Below, piece after piece: positions 1 to 8,830 of a stretch of 64,000 bases of DNA (within the stretch, counting starts at the first letter, position 1; each line of letters opens with the position of its first letter). Origin of the DNA: Rahnella rivi (GTDB taxonomy: Bacteria > Pseudomonadota > Gammaproteobacteria > Enterobacterales > Enterobacteriaceae). The stretch is from positions 1-64,000 of the forward strand of contig NZ_JAFMOX010000063.1 of assembly GCF_019049655.1 (NCBI RefSeq). The letters are read 5' to 3'. The translations under genes were made by a program, and so were the position numbers. The notes beneath the pieces are model-generated. The model was not told the origin of the DNA, did not search any database, and worked only from the letters and a program-made list of their open reading frames with translations.

Positions 1-334
1 ACTTAATGGACATCCCTATAATAAATAAAGAGTATTTCATGATCAGGAAAAATTCGTCTTAAAGGATAGCTTAAAAAGAATTTTATGGTAGTCTGTGCGG
101 CCATGTAACGACCCTGGTGATTGTATTAAATCAGTTGATTCATCATGGTGATGCATATTAAATTATTTAGTAATTAATGAATAACTTCAGCATACCAGCG
201 CTTCGTGAATGTGTTTGTCATTCACTATATCTGTATGTAAAAAAAACCTTTTCCAGAAAATTGTTAGATCGTTAGATTTTAAAATGAATCCCCACCTGGC
301 TCATTGCATGAGTCAAATAATGTCGGATAAATAT
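1..334. other. Region upstream of the T6SS operon, no gene seen
   Basis: This AT-rich stretch precedes tssB and must hold the promoter of the type VI secretion operon if that operon starts here. I see no convincing sigma-70 pair and no clear -24/-12 sigma-54 site. In-frame ATG codons upstream of the chosen tssB start lack conserved TssB sequence, so I treat them as untranslated. No gene on the opposite strand is supported. Confidence 0.5.
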
Positions 335-823
335 ATGAGCAATACACAGCATAAATTAGATAAAGCAAGGCCACCCCGCGTACAAATTACTTATGACGTG
401 GATATTGGTGATGCACAAACCGTCAAGGAATTACCTCTGGTGATTGGCGTGATGGGCGATTTTAGTAAAACTAATGACTCCCTGCGTGAGCGCAAGTTCC
501 TCAACATTGATAAAGACAATTTCAGCGGCATCATGGCGTCCATGAAACCTGAAGCGGAGTTTCTGGTGGAGAGCGCTTTGCCTGAGCACGCCGGAAATCT
601 GGCCGTGTCGCTGACGTTCAACAGCATTGAAGATTTTTCGCCGGACAACATTGCCCGCCAGGTGGACCCGCTGCGCAAACTGATCGAACTGCGTGAGCAG
701 CTGTGCGATTTGCGCAACCGCGCGGCCAGCAATGAACGCCTGAAAGAACAGCTTTCCGAGTTATTGCAGCAGCAAAATTTCACGTCGTTAAACCTCAGTG
801 AAACGCAAGGAGAGCAGGAATGA
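335..823 (+). CDS. tssB: Type VI secretion sheath small subunit TssB (VipA/ImpB)
   Basis: TssB pairs with TssC to build the contractile cytoplasmic sheath that drives the Hcp tube outward. The 162-residue product has the usual family length and the conserved opening HKLDKARPPRVQITYDV followed by ELPLVIGVMGDFS. The C-terminal half carries the family block around DPLRKLIELREQL. The start at 335 was chosen because conserved sequence begins there and a GGATAA sits upstream; the frame stays open 42 codons further upstream without conserved residues. The stop overlaps tssC by four bases (ATGA), indicating translational coupling. It is the first gene of the operon. Confidence 0.96.
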   Translation: MSNTQHKLDKARPPRVQITYDVDIGDAQTVKELPLVIGVMGDFSKTNDSLRERKFLNIDKDNFSGIMASMKPEAEFLVESALPEHAGNLAVSLTFNSIEDFSPDNIARQVDPLRKLIELREQLCDLRNRAASNERLKEQLSELLQQQNFTSLNLSETQGEQE

Positions 824-2301
824 GTGCTGAGCAAATTCTCAATGTGGCGGCCGGTTCTGCGCTGAGCGAAGATTATCTCGATAAAATCATTGATAACACC
901 CAGGCCATTCGTCGCGAATCTGATCGCGGACGCATGAAGTCCCAGCTGAACAACTTCCTTGCCGAAGTGGTATCCGGCGCAGTCGTGGTATCGAGCGATC
1001 TCATCGGCAGCATCGAAGACCGTATCACGGCGATTGATGAGCTGCTCTCCAGCCAGATAAGCCTGATCATGCACGCACCAGAATTCCAGAGAAAGGAATC
1101 TTCCTGGCGTGGTCTGCATAAACTGGTGGAATCGAGCGTCACAGAAAATACCCAGGTGCGCCTGCTGCAATGCACCAAACAAGATTTGATGAAAGACTTT
1201 AAATCCGCGTCGGATTTCGATCAGTCGATGCTGTTTAAATGCGTCTACGAAAGCGAGTACGGTACTTTCGGTGGCGTGCCTTTCTCCGCGTTTGTCGGTG
1301 ATTTCCAGTTCGATAACACCCCGCAGGATATCGAACTTCTCGAGCAAATTTCCCACGTCGCTGCCGCTGCACATGCGCCATTCCTGAGTGCCATCGCGCC
1401 TGGCATGTTGTCGATGAACGATTTCTCCGACATGCCGCGCCCGCGCGATCTGGCGAAAATGTTCGACACCACGGATTACGCCCGCTGGCGTTCATTCCGC
1501 CAGACAGACGACAGCCGCTACATCGGCCTGACGCTGCCTGCGGTGCTGGGCCGTATGCCGTATGGCGCCAAAACTGTGCCGGTCGAGACGTTCGGCTTTG
1601 AAGAGCAAATTCTGGAAAACGAAGTGGGCTCGGACTACCTGTGGATCAACTCCGCTTACGAATTAGCGGGCCGCATCGTCGACTCGTTCGAAGAGTACGG
1701 CTGGTGCGCCTCGATCCGTGGCGTGGAAGGCGGCGGCCTGGTCAATGCTCTGCCAACCTATCACTACGTGTCTGAAAGCGGTGAACGCGTCATGCAGTGC
1801 CCGACGCAGGTGGCCATTTCCGATCGCCGCGAGAAAGAGTTGTCCGATCTTGGCTTCATACCGCTGGTGCATTGTAAAGGCACTGACTATGCGGCGTTCT
1901 TCGCGGTGCAATCGGTCAACAAACCGCGCCTGTATAACTCGGATCAGGCAAACGCCAACGCACGTCTGTCCAGCCAGTTGCAGTACATCCTTGCAACGTC
2001 GCGTTTTGCTCACTACCTGAAATCTATCGTTCGCGACAAAGTCGGCAGCTTCATGTCACGCAGCGAATGCGAAGAATATTTGCAGAAATGGATCATGCAA
2101 TACGTGGTCGCCTCTGATAACGCCGGGCCGGAAACCAAAGCCCGTTACCCGCTTCGTGAAGCGAGCGTTGAAGTGGTTGAAGTGCCTGGCTTCCCTGGCA
2201 CCTTCCGCGCGATTGCCTATTTGAAACCTCACTTCCAGCTGGAAGGTTTAAGTATGTCACTACGTTTAGTCGCAGACTTGCCTGCGGCGGCCAACACGTA
2301 A
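820..2301 (+). CDS. tssC: Type VI secretion sheath large subunit TssC (VipB/ImpC)
   Basis: TssC is the large sheath protein that interlocks with TssB into the contractile helix. The 493-residue length is typical. Family hallmarks are visible: APEFQRKESSWRGLHKLV near residue 87, the SAIAPGMLSM region near residue 188, and a C-terminal block with VEVVEVPGFPGTFRAIAYLKP. A GGAG-type ribosome site lies just upstream inside tssB. It is coupled to tssB by an ATGA overlap and followed by a 26-bp gap to hcp. Confidence 0.97.
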   Translation: MSAEQILNVAAGSALSEDYLDKIIDNTQAIRRESDRGRMKSQLNNFLAEVVSGAVVVSSDLIGSIEDRITAIDELLSSQISLIMHAPEFQRKESSWRGLHKLVESSVTENTQVRLLQCTKQDLMKDFKSASDFDQSMLFKCVYESEYGTFGGVPFSAFVGDFQFDNTPQDIELLEQISHVAAAAHAPFLSAIAPGMLSMNDFSDMPRPRDLAKMFDTTDYARWRSFRQTDDSRYIGLTLPAVLGRMPYGAKTVPVETFGFEEQILENEVGSDYLWINSAYELAGRIVDSFEEYGWCASIRGVEGGGLVNALPTYHYVSESGERVMQCPTQVAISDRREKELSDLGFIPLVHCKGTDYAAFFAVQSVNKPRLYNSDQANANARLSSQLQYILATSRFAHYLKSIVRDKVGSFMSRSECEEYLQKWIMQYVVASDNAGPETKARYPLREASVEVVEVPGFPGTFRAIAYLKPHFQLEGLSMSLRLVADLPAAANT

Positions 2302-2327
2302 TTGTCATTTATAAAAGGAAATAAAAA

Positions 2328-2810
2328 ATGGCGAAGTTAAAAGACTGTCAGTTCATCAAAATCACTATCGACGGCAAAGATGTTGCCGGTTCTTCCGAAG
2401 AGAAGAAATATAAAGGCTGGATGGAAGGTTTTTCCCCTGCGGGTCTGACCACCTATTCCGGGCCTGACGGCACCTATTTCGAGTCTTGCAGTGCTTCTAT
2501 TCTGGTGACCAAAGAAACCAGCAATCTGTACGAGCAATACCTGAAACGCGGCTATAAAAAAATCGCGATCACTATTGTTCATCGCGGCTCAGACCAGTTC
2601 GACCAGGATTATGAAATTCAGCGTTCCGTTTATAACGACTGTAAGTTCAGCAGCCTGAGCTTTGATATGCGTGACAAGTTATTCATGAACCTGACATTCG
2701 GTTACGAAGGCATGGTTGAAGTCACCTTCAACGTGCCGAACGCGCTGGAATCCGGTCTGGATAAAATCGGGCCAATCAAATACGACATTCCTGAGAAAGC
2801 ACTCAAGTAA
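2328..2810 (+). CDS. hcp: Hcp tube protein (TssD)
   Basis: Hcp forms the hexameric inner tube of the type VI apparatus and is itself secreted. This 160-residue protein starts MAKLKDCQFIKITIDGKD and has the Hcp1-type fold pattern. No C-terminal effector extension is present. AAAGGAA lies upstream with good spacing. The gene is bounded downstream by a strong hairpin (2824-2847), in line with its need for higher expression than its neighbours. Assignment rests on family resemblance and its position between tssC and tssE. Confidence 0.93.
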   Translation: MAKLKDCQFIKITIDGKDVAGSSEEKKYKGWMEGFSPAGLTTYSGPDGTYFESCSASILVTKETSNLYEQYLKRGYKKIAITIVHRGSDQFDQDYEIQRSVYNDCKFSSLSFDMRDKLFMNLTFGYEGMVEVTFNVPNALESGLDKIGPIKYDIPEKALK

Positions 2811-2823
2811 TCGTTATTTACAA

Positions 2824-2847
2824 AAAGCAGTGCGTAAGCACTGCTTT
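2824..2847 (+). terminator. Perfect hairpin after hcp, likely attenuator or RNA stabiliser
   Basis: A perfect 10-bp inverted repeat (AAAGCAGTGC / GCACTGCTTT) with loop GTAA begins 14 bases after the hcp stop. Only three T residues close the stem and no longer U-tract follows, so partial termination or protection of the hcp mRNA 3' end is more likely than full termination. It would raise Hcp relative to the downstream baseplate genes. Confidence 0.6.
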
Positions 2848-2865
2848 ACTGACATGAGATTTCCA

Positions 2866-3282
2866 ATGCCATCATTTTTACTTCGCCTCAGTGATAATCA
2901 GCCGCACATAGAAGAAGAAAATTACCGGAATGAAGACAAAAGCACCTGGCTAATGAACGAGCTTAAGATGCTTTTTTCTTCACGTTCGCGCTTTCCTGCC
3001 ATTGAAAACATTCCACTGGTGAATGCATCAATTTTAAATTACGGCATCAATGAATCAGTTTCGCAGATTCAGGAAACCGATCGCCGGAAAATAGTCATTG
3101 AAGAACGGATTAAAAATACGTTGCAGCGCTTTGAGCCGCGATTAACTCAGGTGGAAATTATTACCAACACCAATAATCCTTCCAACGTCATATTTGAAAT
3201 AAATGCATTTCATCAGGCATTGCCAATGAAATTCGCACTGGTCTGGGACGACTGTACGGGTAAGTTTTATTTCAATGAATAG
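2866..3282 (+). CDS. tssE: Type VI baseplate wedge protein TssE (gp25-like)
   Basis: TssE is the gp25-like baseplate component at which sheath assembly starts. The 138-residue product opens MPSFLLRLSDN, the usual start of the family. It contains the gp25 region with SRSRFPAIENIPLVNASILNYG and a downstream ERIKNTLQRFEPRL block. ATG 2866 is preferred over ATG 2854 because it matches the conserved N-terminus and has a weak GAG upstream. Its end overlaps tssF by eight bases. The weak start site and the hairpin before it both suggest low expression relative to hcp. Confidence 0.92.
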   Translation: MPSFLLRLSDNQPHIEEENYRNEDKSTWLMNELKMLFSSRSRFPAIENIPLVNASILNYGINESVSQIQETDRRKIVIEERIKNTLQRFEPRLTQVEIITNTNNPSNVIFEINAFHQALPMKFALVWDDCTGKFYFNE

Positions 3283-5071
3283 GCTACTGTCGTATTACCA
3301 AAAAGAACTGACCTTTTTGAAACAGCATGGCAAAGCCTTTGCCAGCCGTTTTCCTAAAATCGCGCGCCGTCTCGGGATGATCGAAGGTGAGTCTGAAGAC
3401 CCGCACGTCGAAAGAATCATCGAATCATTTGCGCTGTTAACCTCGCGCATTCATCAACGCTTAGATGACGATATGCCGGAAGTCACCGAAGCATTGCTGA
3501 CCGCCATCGCACCACAATTTTTGCGTGCCATGCCATCAACCTGCATCGTGTCAGTTGAGCCTAACCGGCAAACCAGCGGCATTACCGATAAAAACACCAT
3601 TGCCGCTGGGGCATCACTGTTTTCACGCCACATTGAAGACGTCGTGTGTCAGTTCCAGACGGTGTATCCGGTGGTGCTTTTACCCCTGTCGGTAGAAAAA
3701 GCCCGGCTGAACTTTAATGAAGAAGATCTTAACTGGCATCTGCACTTAGGTTTTCAGGTGTGGTCCGGCGCGGTGGTGGCAGGGGAATCTTTACGCCTGT
3801 TTCTGCACGGACCGAGTAACGCCGTGAATATCCTCTATACCCTGCTGTGCTCTGAAATCAGTCAGTTGCACGTCCATCAGGGCGAGGCATTTTACCCGCT
3901 GAAAAGCTCGGCGATAAGCCCGGCGGGTTTTACCCATGAAGAAGGATTGCTGGCACAAGATCCCCGCGTCGCGCCGATCCATGCGTTACTGCAGGACTAT
4001 TTTTTCTTTCCACAAAAATTCTACTTTCTGGATATTCAGTTACCGGATTCTTTTCACGCCAGCGCCAATTCCCTGTTCAGTTTTGAAGTGGTGTTTAACC
4101 GCACGCACCTCAACCAGCACCTGGAGAAGCTGGCAAAAATTATTGATGCCTCTTTCTTCAGGCTTAACTGCACTCCGGCCATCAACCTGTTCGCCCAGCG
4201 CGCAGAGCCGATCACCCTGACGGAAAACACCGCCGAATACCCGGTGATTCCCGACATCCGCCGTCAGCAGCAGATTGACGTCTGGGCAATCAACCACGTG
4301 TTTATTCAGAGTAAAGAAGATAACGAGAGAGTCTCGCTGCCTGTTCAGCCGCTGTTTGGCATCGACCATTCGCGCCTTGAAGGCGATGCGGGTATTTACT
4401 GGCAAAGTTTCCAGCGCGAAACCATGACTGCCAGCGGTGCCGGACGGAAAGTGTTCATCGCCTTTGCGAACCGCAACACGCAGCCCGCCAGACCTGACGC
4501 CGACATAGTGACCCTCAGCCTGACCTGTACTAATCAGGCCATTCCGGGGCAGATGAAAAACGGTCATCCGGAGGGGGATTTTGACTCCGACCTGCCGCTG
4601 GCCGGGCTGAAGATCTGCGCGCTGAACCGCCCGACACGGCCAATCTTGCCGCCGGACAAGAGCGCCCTGCGCTGGCGTCTGATTTCCCAGCTTTCTCTCA
4701 ATCATATGCTGCTGAGCGGCAGTCAGGGCGTGCAGGTACTGCGTGAAACGCTGATGCTGTACAACTTCCATGACCTGCCGGCGATCACCCGGATTATCAA
4801 TATGATCCTGCATCTTGACGTGCAGCCGGTCACCACCCGGCTGGTGGCGAATGACCCGCAAACGCTGGCGCGCGGGGTGTCGCTGACGCTGACCTTCACT
4901 CATGAGGCGATCAACGAACCGGAATACTACCTGATGTGCTGTTTTCTGGATCACTTCCTGGGGCTGTATGCGCCCGTCAACAGTTTCACCCGCGTCACCA
5001 CCCAGATTGAAAACGAAGCGCATACCCGCCGTCTCTGGCCGGTGCGCGCAGGGAAACTGTCATGGATTTAA
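3275..5071 (+). CDS. tssF: Type VI baseplate protein TssF
   Basis: TssF forms the baseplate wedge with TssG, TssE and TssK. The 598-residue length is typical and the N-terminus reads MNRLLSYYQKELTFLKQHGK, a diagnostic TssF opening. The following RLGMIEGESEDPHVERIIE motif is also characteristic. It overlaps tssE upstream and tssG downstream (10 bases), so translation of the wedge genes is coupled. Confidence 0.96.
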   Translation: MNRLLSYYQKELTFLKQHGKAFASRFPKIARRLGMIEGESEDPHVERIIESFALLTSRIHQRLDDDMPEVTEALLTAIAPQFLRAMPSTCIVSVEPNRQTSGITDKNTIAAGASLFSRHIEDVVCQFQTVYPVVLLPLSVEKARLNFNEEDLNWHLHLGFQVWSGAVVAGESLRLFLHGPSNAVNILYTLLCSEISQLHVHQGEAFYPLKSSAISPAGFTHEEGLLAQDPRVAPIHALLQDYFFFPQKFYFLDIQLPDSFHASANSLFSFEVVFNRTHLNQHLEKLAKIIDASFFRLNCTPAINLFAQRAEPITLTENTAEYPVIPDIRRQQQIDVWAINHVFIQSKEDNERVSLPVQPLFGIDHSRLEGDAGIYWQSFQRETMTASGAGRKVFIAFANRNTQPARPDADIVTLSLTCTNQAIPGQMKNGHPEGDFDSDLPLAGLKICALNRPTRPILPPDKSALRWRLISQLSLNHMLLSGSQGVQVLRETLMLYNFHDLPAITRIINMILHLDVQPVTTRLVANDPQTLARGVSLTLTFTHEAINEPEYYLMCCFLDHFLGLYAPVNSFTRVTTQIENEAHTRRLWPVRAGKLSWI

Positions 5072-6015
5072 CGCGCATCACCAGCCGGTTCAATTTTTAT
5101 CAGCAGGTCAGAACGTTGCTGCACAAGTTGCGGCACCGTAATACGCCCGCAGACACGCCCTCCGCCGACTTGCTGGACGCCAGACTGCGGCTGATCTCAA
5201 CACTCTCGCTGGAAGCACCGGCGGGGCAAATTGCCAGCATTGAACAGGAGACGCCGGAAGATCCGCTTCGCGTGACGGTGTGGCAGAACGGGATGACCGG
5301 TGCGCTGGGCGCGTTACCGACGGCCTACAGTGAATGGATGATCGAGCGTCATTATCGTTATGGCGACCACAGCGCAAAAGCGTTCCTTGATATGTTCGGC
5401 CACCGGCTTTACTGCCTGGATTATCTGGCGTGGCAAAAAAACCATTTATATGCCCGCGCCGAATCGGAAACGCAGCCGCCCTTACAACAGGCGACGCTGG
5501 CGCTGACCGGCCTGCTGACCTCGATGTCCGTTTCCGGCGGCGAAAACTACGCCCATTTGTTCTCCTCACCGGTGCGATCGCTGGTCAATCTTGAAGTCTG
5601 GCTCAGCCATTACTACGGCGTGCCTGTGCACATCACGCCTTTTACCGGCGGCTGGAAAACGGTCGATCCTGCCGAGCACTGCCAGCTGGGAAAACCGGGG
5701 CAAACGCTGGACACCGCGCCGATGATTGGCCGCGTGCGCTGGGAAGTGCAGTCACATTTTGACGTCACGTTTGGCCCGATGGATCAGAACCAGTCGCAGC
5801 ACTTTATCCCGCAGGGGAAGTTTTATCAGGAGATCTGGGGGCGCATTCAGGAGTACGTCGGGCCGGGTCTGGATTTCTCGATCCACCTCAGTATCAGCAG
5901 CCGCCACACCCTGCCCGTTCCGCTGGGCGCGGGGCAGCTCGGGCTGGGAATTTGTATTGGTCACCGCGACCCTGAGCAATTGCTCAAGGTTTGCCTGCCG
6001 GTCTACGCCGCATAA
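5062..6015 (+). CDS. tssG: Type VI baseplate protein TssG
   Basis: TssG is the partner of TssF in the baseplate wedge. The 317-residue product starts MDLTRITSRFNFYQQVRTL and carries the family patterns ALGALPTAYSEW and FLDMFGHRLYCL. The C-terminal VPLGAGQLGLGICIGH block is also typical. Its start lies within the end of tssF. A 37-bp gap separates it from vgrG. Confidence 0.95.
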   Translation: MDLTRITSRFNFYQQVRTLLHKLRHRNTPADTPSADLLDARLRLISTLSLEAPAGQIASIEQETPEDPLRVTVWQNGMTGALGALPTAYSEWMIERHYRYGDHSAKAFLDMFGHRLYCLDYLAWQKNHLYARAESETQPPLQQATLALTGLLTSMSVSGGENYAHLFSSPVRSLVNLEVWLSHYYGVPVHITPFTGGWKTVDPAEHCQLGKPGQTLDTAPMIGRVRWEVQSHFDVTFGPMDQNQSQHFIPQGKFYQEIWGRIQEYVGPGLDFSIHLSISSRHTLPVPLGAGQLGLGICIGHRDPEQLLKVCLPVYAA

Positions 6016-6052
6016 CGTTGCATGCACTGCGCATTTCAAAAGGAAGATGAAA

Positions 6053-8014
6053 ATGCTACTAACCGCAAAGCTCAAAGAGATGCAGAAAAATCATTTTCTG
6101 CACTGGAACGGCACCATCGCCTCTGACTTATTACTGCTTTCTTTGCAGGGCACGGAGTCTGTTTCCGCGCCTTTTTGCTATGAACTGCGTTCCATGACCG
6201 AAATGAATGAAAAAGGTCTGGCGGCGTTACAGGGCAAAGCGGTGTCATGCCAGATTGGCGACGGGAACCGCAACCTGCCCCAGCGCTACCTGCACGGTAT
6301 TGTTACCCAGATCCAGCGTGGCCGGGATGCCAACAACCAGACAATCTGCATTCTCAAACTCGAACCTGCTTTTGCGCTGCTGCGCATGGGGCGCTCGATG
6401 CGCGTCTGGCAGAACATTTCGGTGCCAGATTTAGTCAAAAAACTGCTGGGTGAACACCAGATTAATCAGGTGGACGTGCAACTGGGCAGCACCTATCAGA
6501 AACGTGAATATTGCGTGCAGTACCGCGAGTCTGACTTCGATTTCATCAGCCGTCTGCTGGAAGAAGAAGGCATTTACTACTTCTTCAAACATCAGGCAGA
6601 TAAACACACTCTGGTGCTGGCCGATCAGCCCGCCGGACATCCGGCCGCCAACGCGGGCAGTCTGGCCTGGCATCATCAGGGCGATGTGCTGACCGGGGGT
6701 AACATTGACAGCTGGTCTTCCAGTTCGCATCTGATGCCCGCAGAAGTCGCGCTATCCGGCTACAACATGCAAAAAGCGGCCAGTGTGGCCGACAAATACG
6801 CATCAACGTTAAAGGGCCAGAGCGTTGATAATCTGAACTTTACTGACATCACGCCGTTTGCCGAACGCTCGCAGCTCACCAGCAAAGCCAGAATCGTGAT
6901 GGAAGGGTTTGAGACGAATACCACGCTGTACGAGGCAACGGTCAACGCCCACTGGCTGAGCTGCGGCGAAGTTTTCACCCTCACCGGCCACCCGACTGAC
7001 AACGACACTTACCGCGTCCAGTCGCTGAGCCTCGAGGCCAGCAACAATTTTGAAAGCGGCACCGGCGGTTATCGCTGTGACATTCACGCACTGCGCAACA
7101 GCGTGAAATGGCGGCCAGTCTGCACCCGCACACCGCCCGATATTGCCGGTGTGTTGATCGCCAAAGTGGTCGGCCCTTCTTCCGAGGAGATCCACACCGA
7201 TGAATTCGGGCGCATCAAAATCCAGTTCCCCTGGGACAGCGAAAACAAAAACGACGACACCAGCTCGTGCTGGGTGCGCCTTTCCCAACCCTGGGCGGGC
7301 AGCAAATTTGGTTTTCAGTTTATTCCCCGCGTCGGCAGCGAAGTGCTGGTCAGTTTTATTCAGGGCAATCCGGATTTTCCGCTGGTCACCGGCTCCGTTT
7401 ACAACGGCCAGAACAAACTGCCGTTCACTTTACCGGACGAGAAAACCGAATCCGGCTTCGCGTCACGCAGCACCAGCAAAGGTGGAATGGAAGACGGCCA
7501 CCGCCTGAGTTTTAACGATAAAAAAGGTGAAGAAAAGCTGACCATTACCGCGCAAAAGGATCTGTTACTGACGGTAAAAAATGATGTCACCAGCGAGGTG
7601 AAGCATGAAGTCAAAAGCAAAATCGGCGCCAACCGCAACACCGAAATCACCAAAGGCGACGACACGCTGGTGCTGAAACAAGGATCGCTGCACATCACCC
7701 TCAACAAAGGCGATATGCAGCAAAAAATCACCGGCAACATGACCACCAGCCTGAGCAACGGCAACTACTCCCTCACGGCGACCGGCGGCAGCGGCAAGAT
7801 CAAAACCGACAAAAGCTGCGTGATCGAATCCACGCAGTCCATTGAGCTGAAAGTAGGCTCGAACAAAATCGCGATTTCACCGAGTGGCATCACCATCAGC
7901 GGCACGATGATCAAAATCGAAGGGTCAGGCACCGCAGAACTGAAAGGCGCAATGACCACGGTGCAGGGAAGCGGCATGACGCAGATTAAGGGCGGCATCA
8001 TCAACATTGGTTAA
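6053..8014 (+). CDS. vgrG: VgrG spike protein (TssI)
   Basis: VgrG trimers form the gp27/gp5-like puncturing spike on the Hcp tube. The 653-residue product has the N-terminal gp27-like part, with YCVQYRESDFDFISRLLEEEG around residue 150. An OB-fold segment follows (HTDEFGRIKIQFPWD). A C-terminal beta-helix of hydrophilic repeats ends at GGIINIG. No effector domain is fused. ATG 6053 is preferred over 6047 because AGGA is then properly spaced. Directly behind come a DUF6931-like protein and a PAAR tip, so this is a compact spike-loading cassette. Confidence 0.95.
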   Translation: MLLTAKLKEMQKNHFLHWNGTIASDLLLLSLQGTESVSAPFCYELRSMTEMNEKGLAALQGKAVSCQIGDGNRNLPQRYLHGIVTQIQRGRDANNQTICILKLEPAFALLRMGRSMRVWQNISVPDLVKKLLGEHQINQVDVQLGSTYQKREYCVQYRESDFDFISRLLEEEGIYYFFKHQADKHTLVLADQPAGHPAANAGSLAWHHQGDVLTGGNIDSWSSSSHLMPAEVALSGYNMQKAASVADKYASTLKGQSVDNLNFTDITPFAERSQLTSKARIVMEGFETNTTLYEATVNAHWLSCGEVFTLTGHPTDNDTYRVQSLSLEASNNFESGTGGYRCDIHALRNSVKWRPVCTRTPPDIAGVLIAKVVGPSSEEIHTDEFGRIKIQFPWDSENKNDDTSSCWVRLSQPWAGSKFGFQFIPRVGSEVLVSFIQGNPDFPLVTGSVYNGQNKLPFTLPDEKTESGFASRSTSKGGMEDGHRLSFNDKKGEEKLTITAQKDLLLTVKNDVTSEVKHEVKSKIGANRNTEITKGDDTLVLKQGSLHITLNKGDMQQKITGNMTTSLSNGNYSLTATGGSGKIKTDKSCVIESTQSIELKVGSNKIAISPSGITISGTMIKIEGSGTAELKGAMTTVQGSGMTQIKGGIINIG

Positions 8015-8023
8015 GGAGGCATC

Positions 8024-8506
8024 ATGTCCGATTACGGTTATCCCCACAGTGCGGGGGCGGCGCACTGGCATCAGGATGCGCAGCAACGCATCGCCGCCGG
8101 TCAGTGGGAAGAGGCGCTCACGCTGTGGGTTCAGCAGGCTTCGCCGCGCGCGTTAAGCCTGTGGCTGATCCGCATTTTGCGCGGTTCAGCCCAAACGGCG
8201 GCGGCGTCACTGCTGGATGAAATGCAGCGCTGGTACGCCGAACCCGACGAGAAACTGCGCTGGCAGATTTTCCATCACGCCGACACGCTCGGTTTTGAAA
8301 CGCCGGCGGGTGCGCTTGCGCTGTCGCTGTTCTGGTCGCAAGGCAGCATGAGCCCGGAAGGGCTGGAGCCGGTCTATCCGCAGCCCCATCTGAGCCCGGA
8401 AATGCGTCGCTGCGTCTTGCTGATATTGGCCGCAGGCGACCCCGAAACACCGGCAGAGGGCACACGCCAACTGCTGACTCAGTGGATCCATCAGGAGAAA
8501 GCCTAA
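8024..8506 (+). CDS. DUF6931-like protein of the VgrG-PAAR cassette
   Basis: This 160-residue protein is helical, rich in Ala, Leu and Trp, and has no signal peptide or membrane segment. It resembles proteins labelled DUF6931 that sit between vgrG and PAAR in enterobacterial T6SS loci; that match is from memory and is moderate. A strong AAGGAGG site is 10 bases after the vgrG stop, and its stop overlaps the PAAR start by one base. Position suggests a chaperone or adaptor for spike loading, which is inference. It shows none of the sequence features of known toxins. Confidence 0.72.
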   Translation: MSDYGYPHSAGAAHWHQDAQQRIAAGQWEEALTLWVQQASPRALSLWLIRILRGSAQTAAASLLDEMQRWYAEPDEKLRWQIFHHADTLGFETPAGALALSLFWSQGSMSPEGLEPVYPQPHLSPEMRRCVLLILAAGDPETPAEGTRQLLTQWIHQEKA

Positions 8507-8805
8507 TGGCACAACCCGCAGCTCGCGTTTCAGATATGCACGTTTGCCCGATGGTCACGCCCGGATTACCGCCCATCCCTCATGTGGGTGGCCCGATCTT
8601 GCCGCCTGGCGTGCCCACCGTGTTGATCGGCGGAATGCCTGCCGCCACCGTGGGGTCAATGGCCGTTTGCGTAGGCCCGGCGGACAGCATCGTCATGGGC
8701 AGTTTCAAAGTCCTGATCGGCAAAAAGCCTGCCGCCCGCATGGGTGACAGCTGTGCCCACGGCGGCACAATCGTCATGGGTTGCCCGAAAGTTCTCATCG
8801 GTTAA
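8506..8805 (+). CDS. PAAR-domain spike tip protein
   Basis: PAAR proteins cap the VgrG spike with a sharp cone held by a metal ion. The 99-residue protein is a minimal PAAR domain: MAQPAARVSDMHVCPM at the start, repeated VLIGG/KVLIG turns, and a late GDSCAHGG motif whose His and Cys, together with H12 and C14, could bind zinc. There is no fused effector. It starts on the last base of the preceding stop codon (TAATG) with an AGGAG site, so it is co-translated with the DUF6931-like gene and matched to this VgrG. Confidence 0.95.
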   Translation: MAQPAARVSDMHVCPMVTPGLPPIPHVGGPILPPGVPTVLIGGMPAATVGSMAVCVGPADSIVMGSFKVLIGKKPAARMGDSCAHGGTIVMGCPKVLIG

Positions 8806-8830
8806 ATACGTTTTTATTGGATAAAAAAGC

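Noticed and set aside
209..334. 42-codon N-terminal extension of TssB
   Set aside because: It has no similarity to TssB, and the family's usual start matches ATG 335.
5726..6052. N-terminal extension of VgrG into tssG
   Set aside because: The extension is arginine- and serine-rich shadow sequence of tssG; conserved VgrG sequence and the ribosome site begin at 6053.
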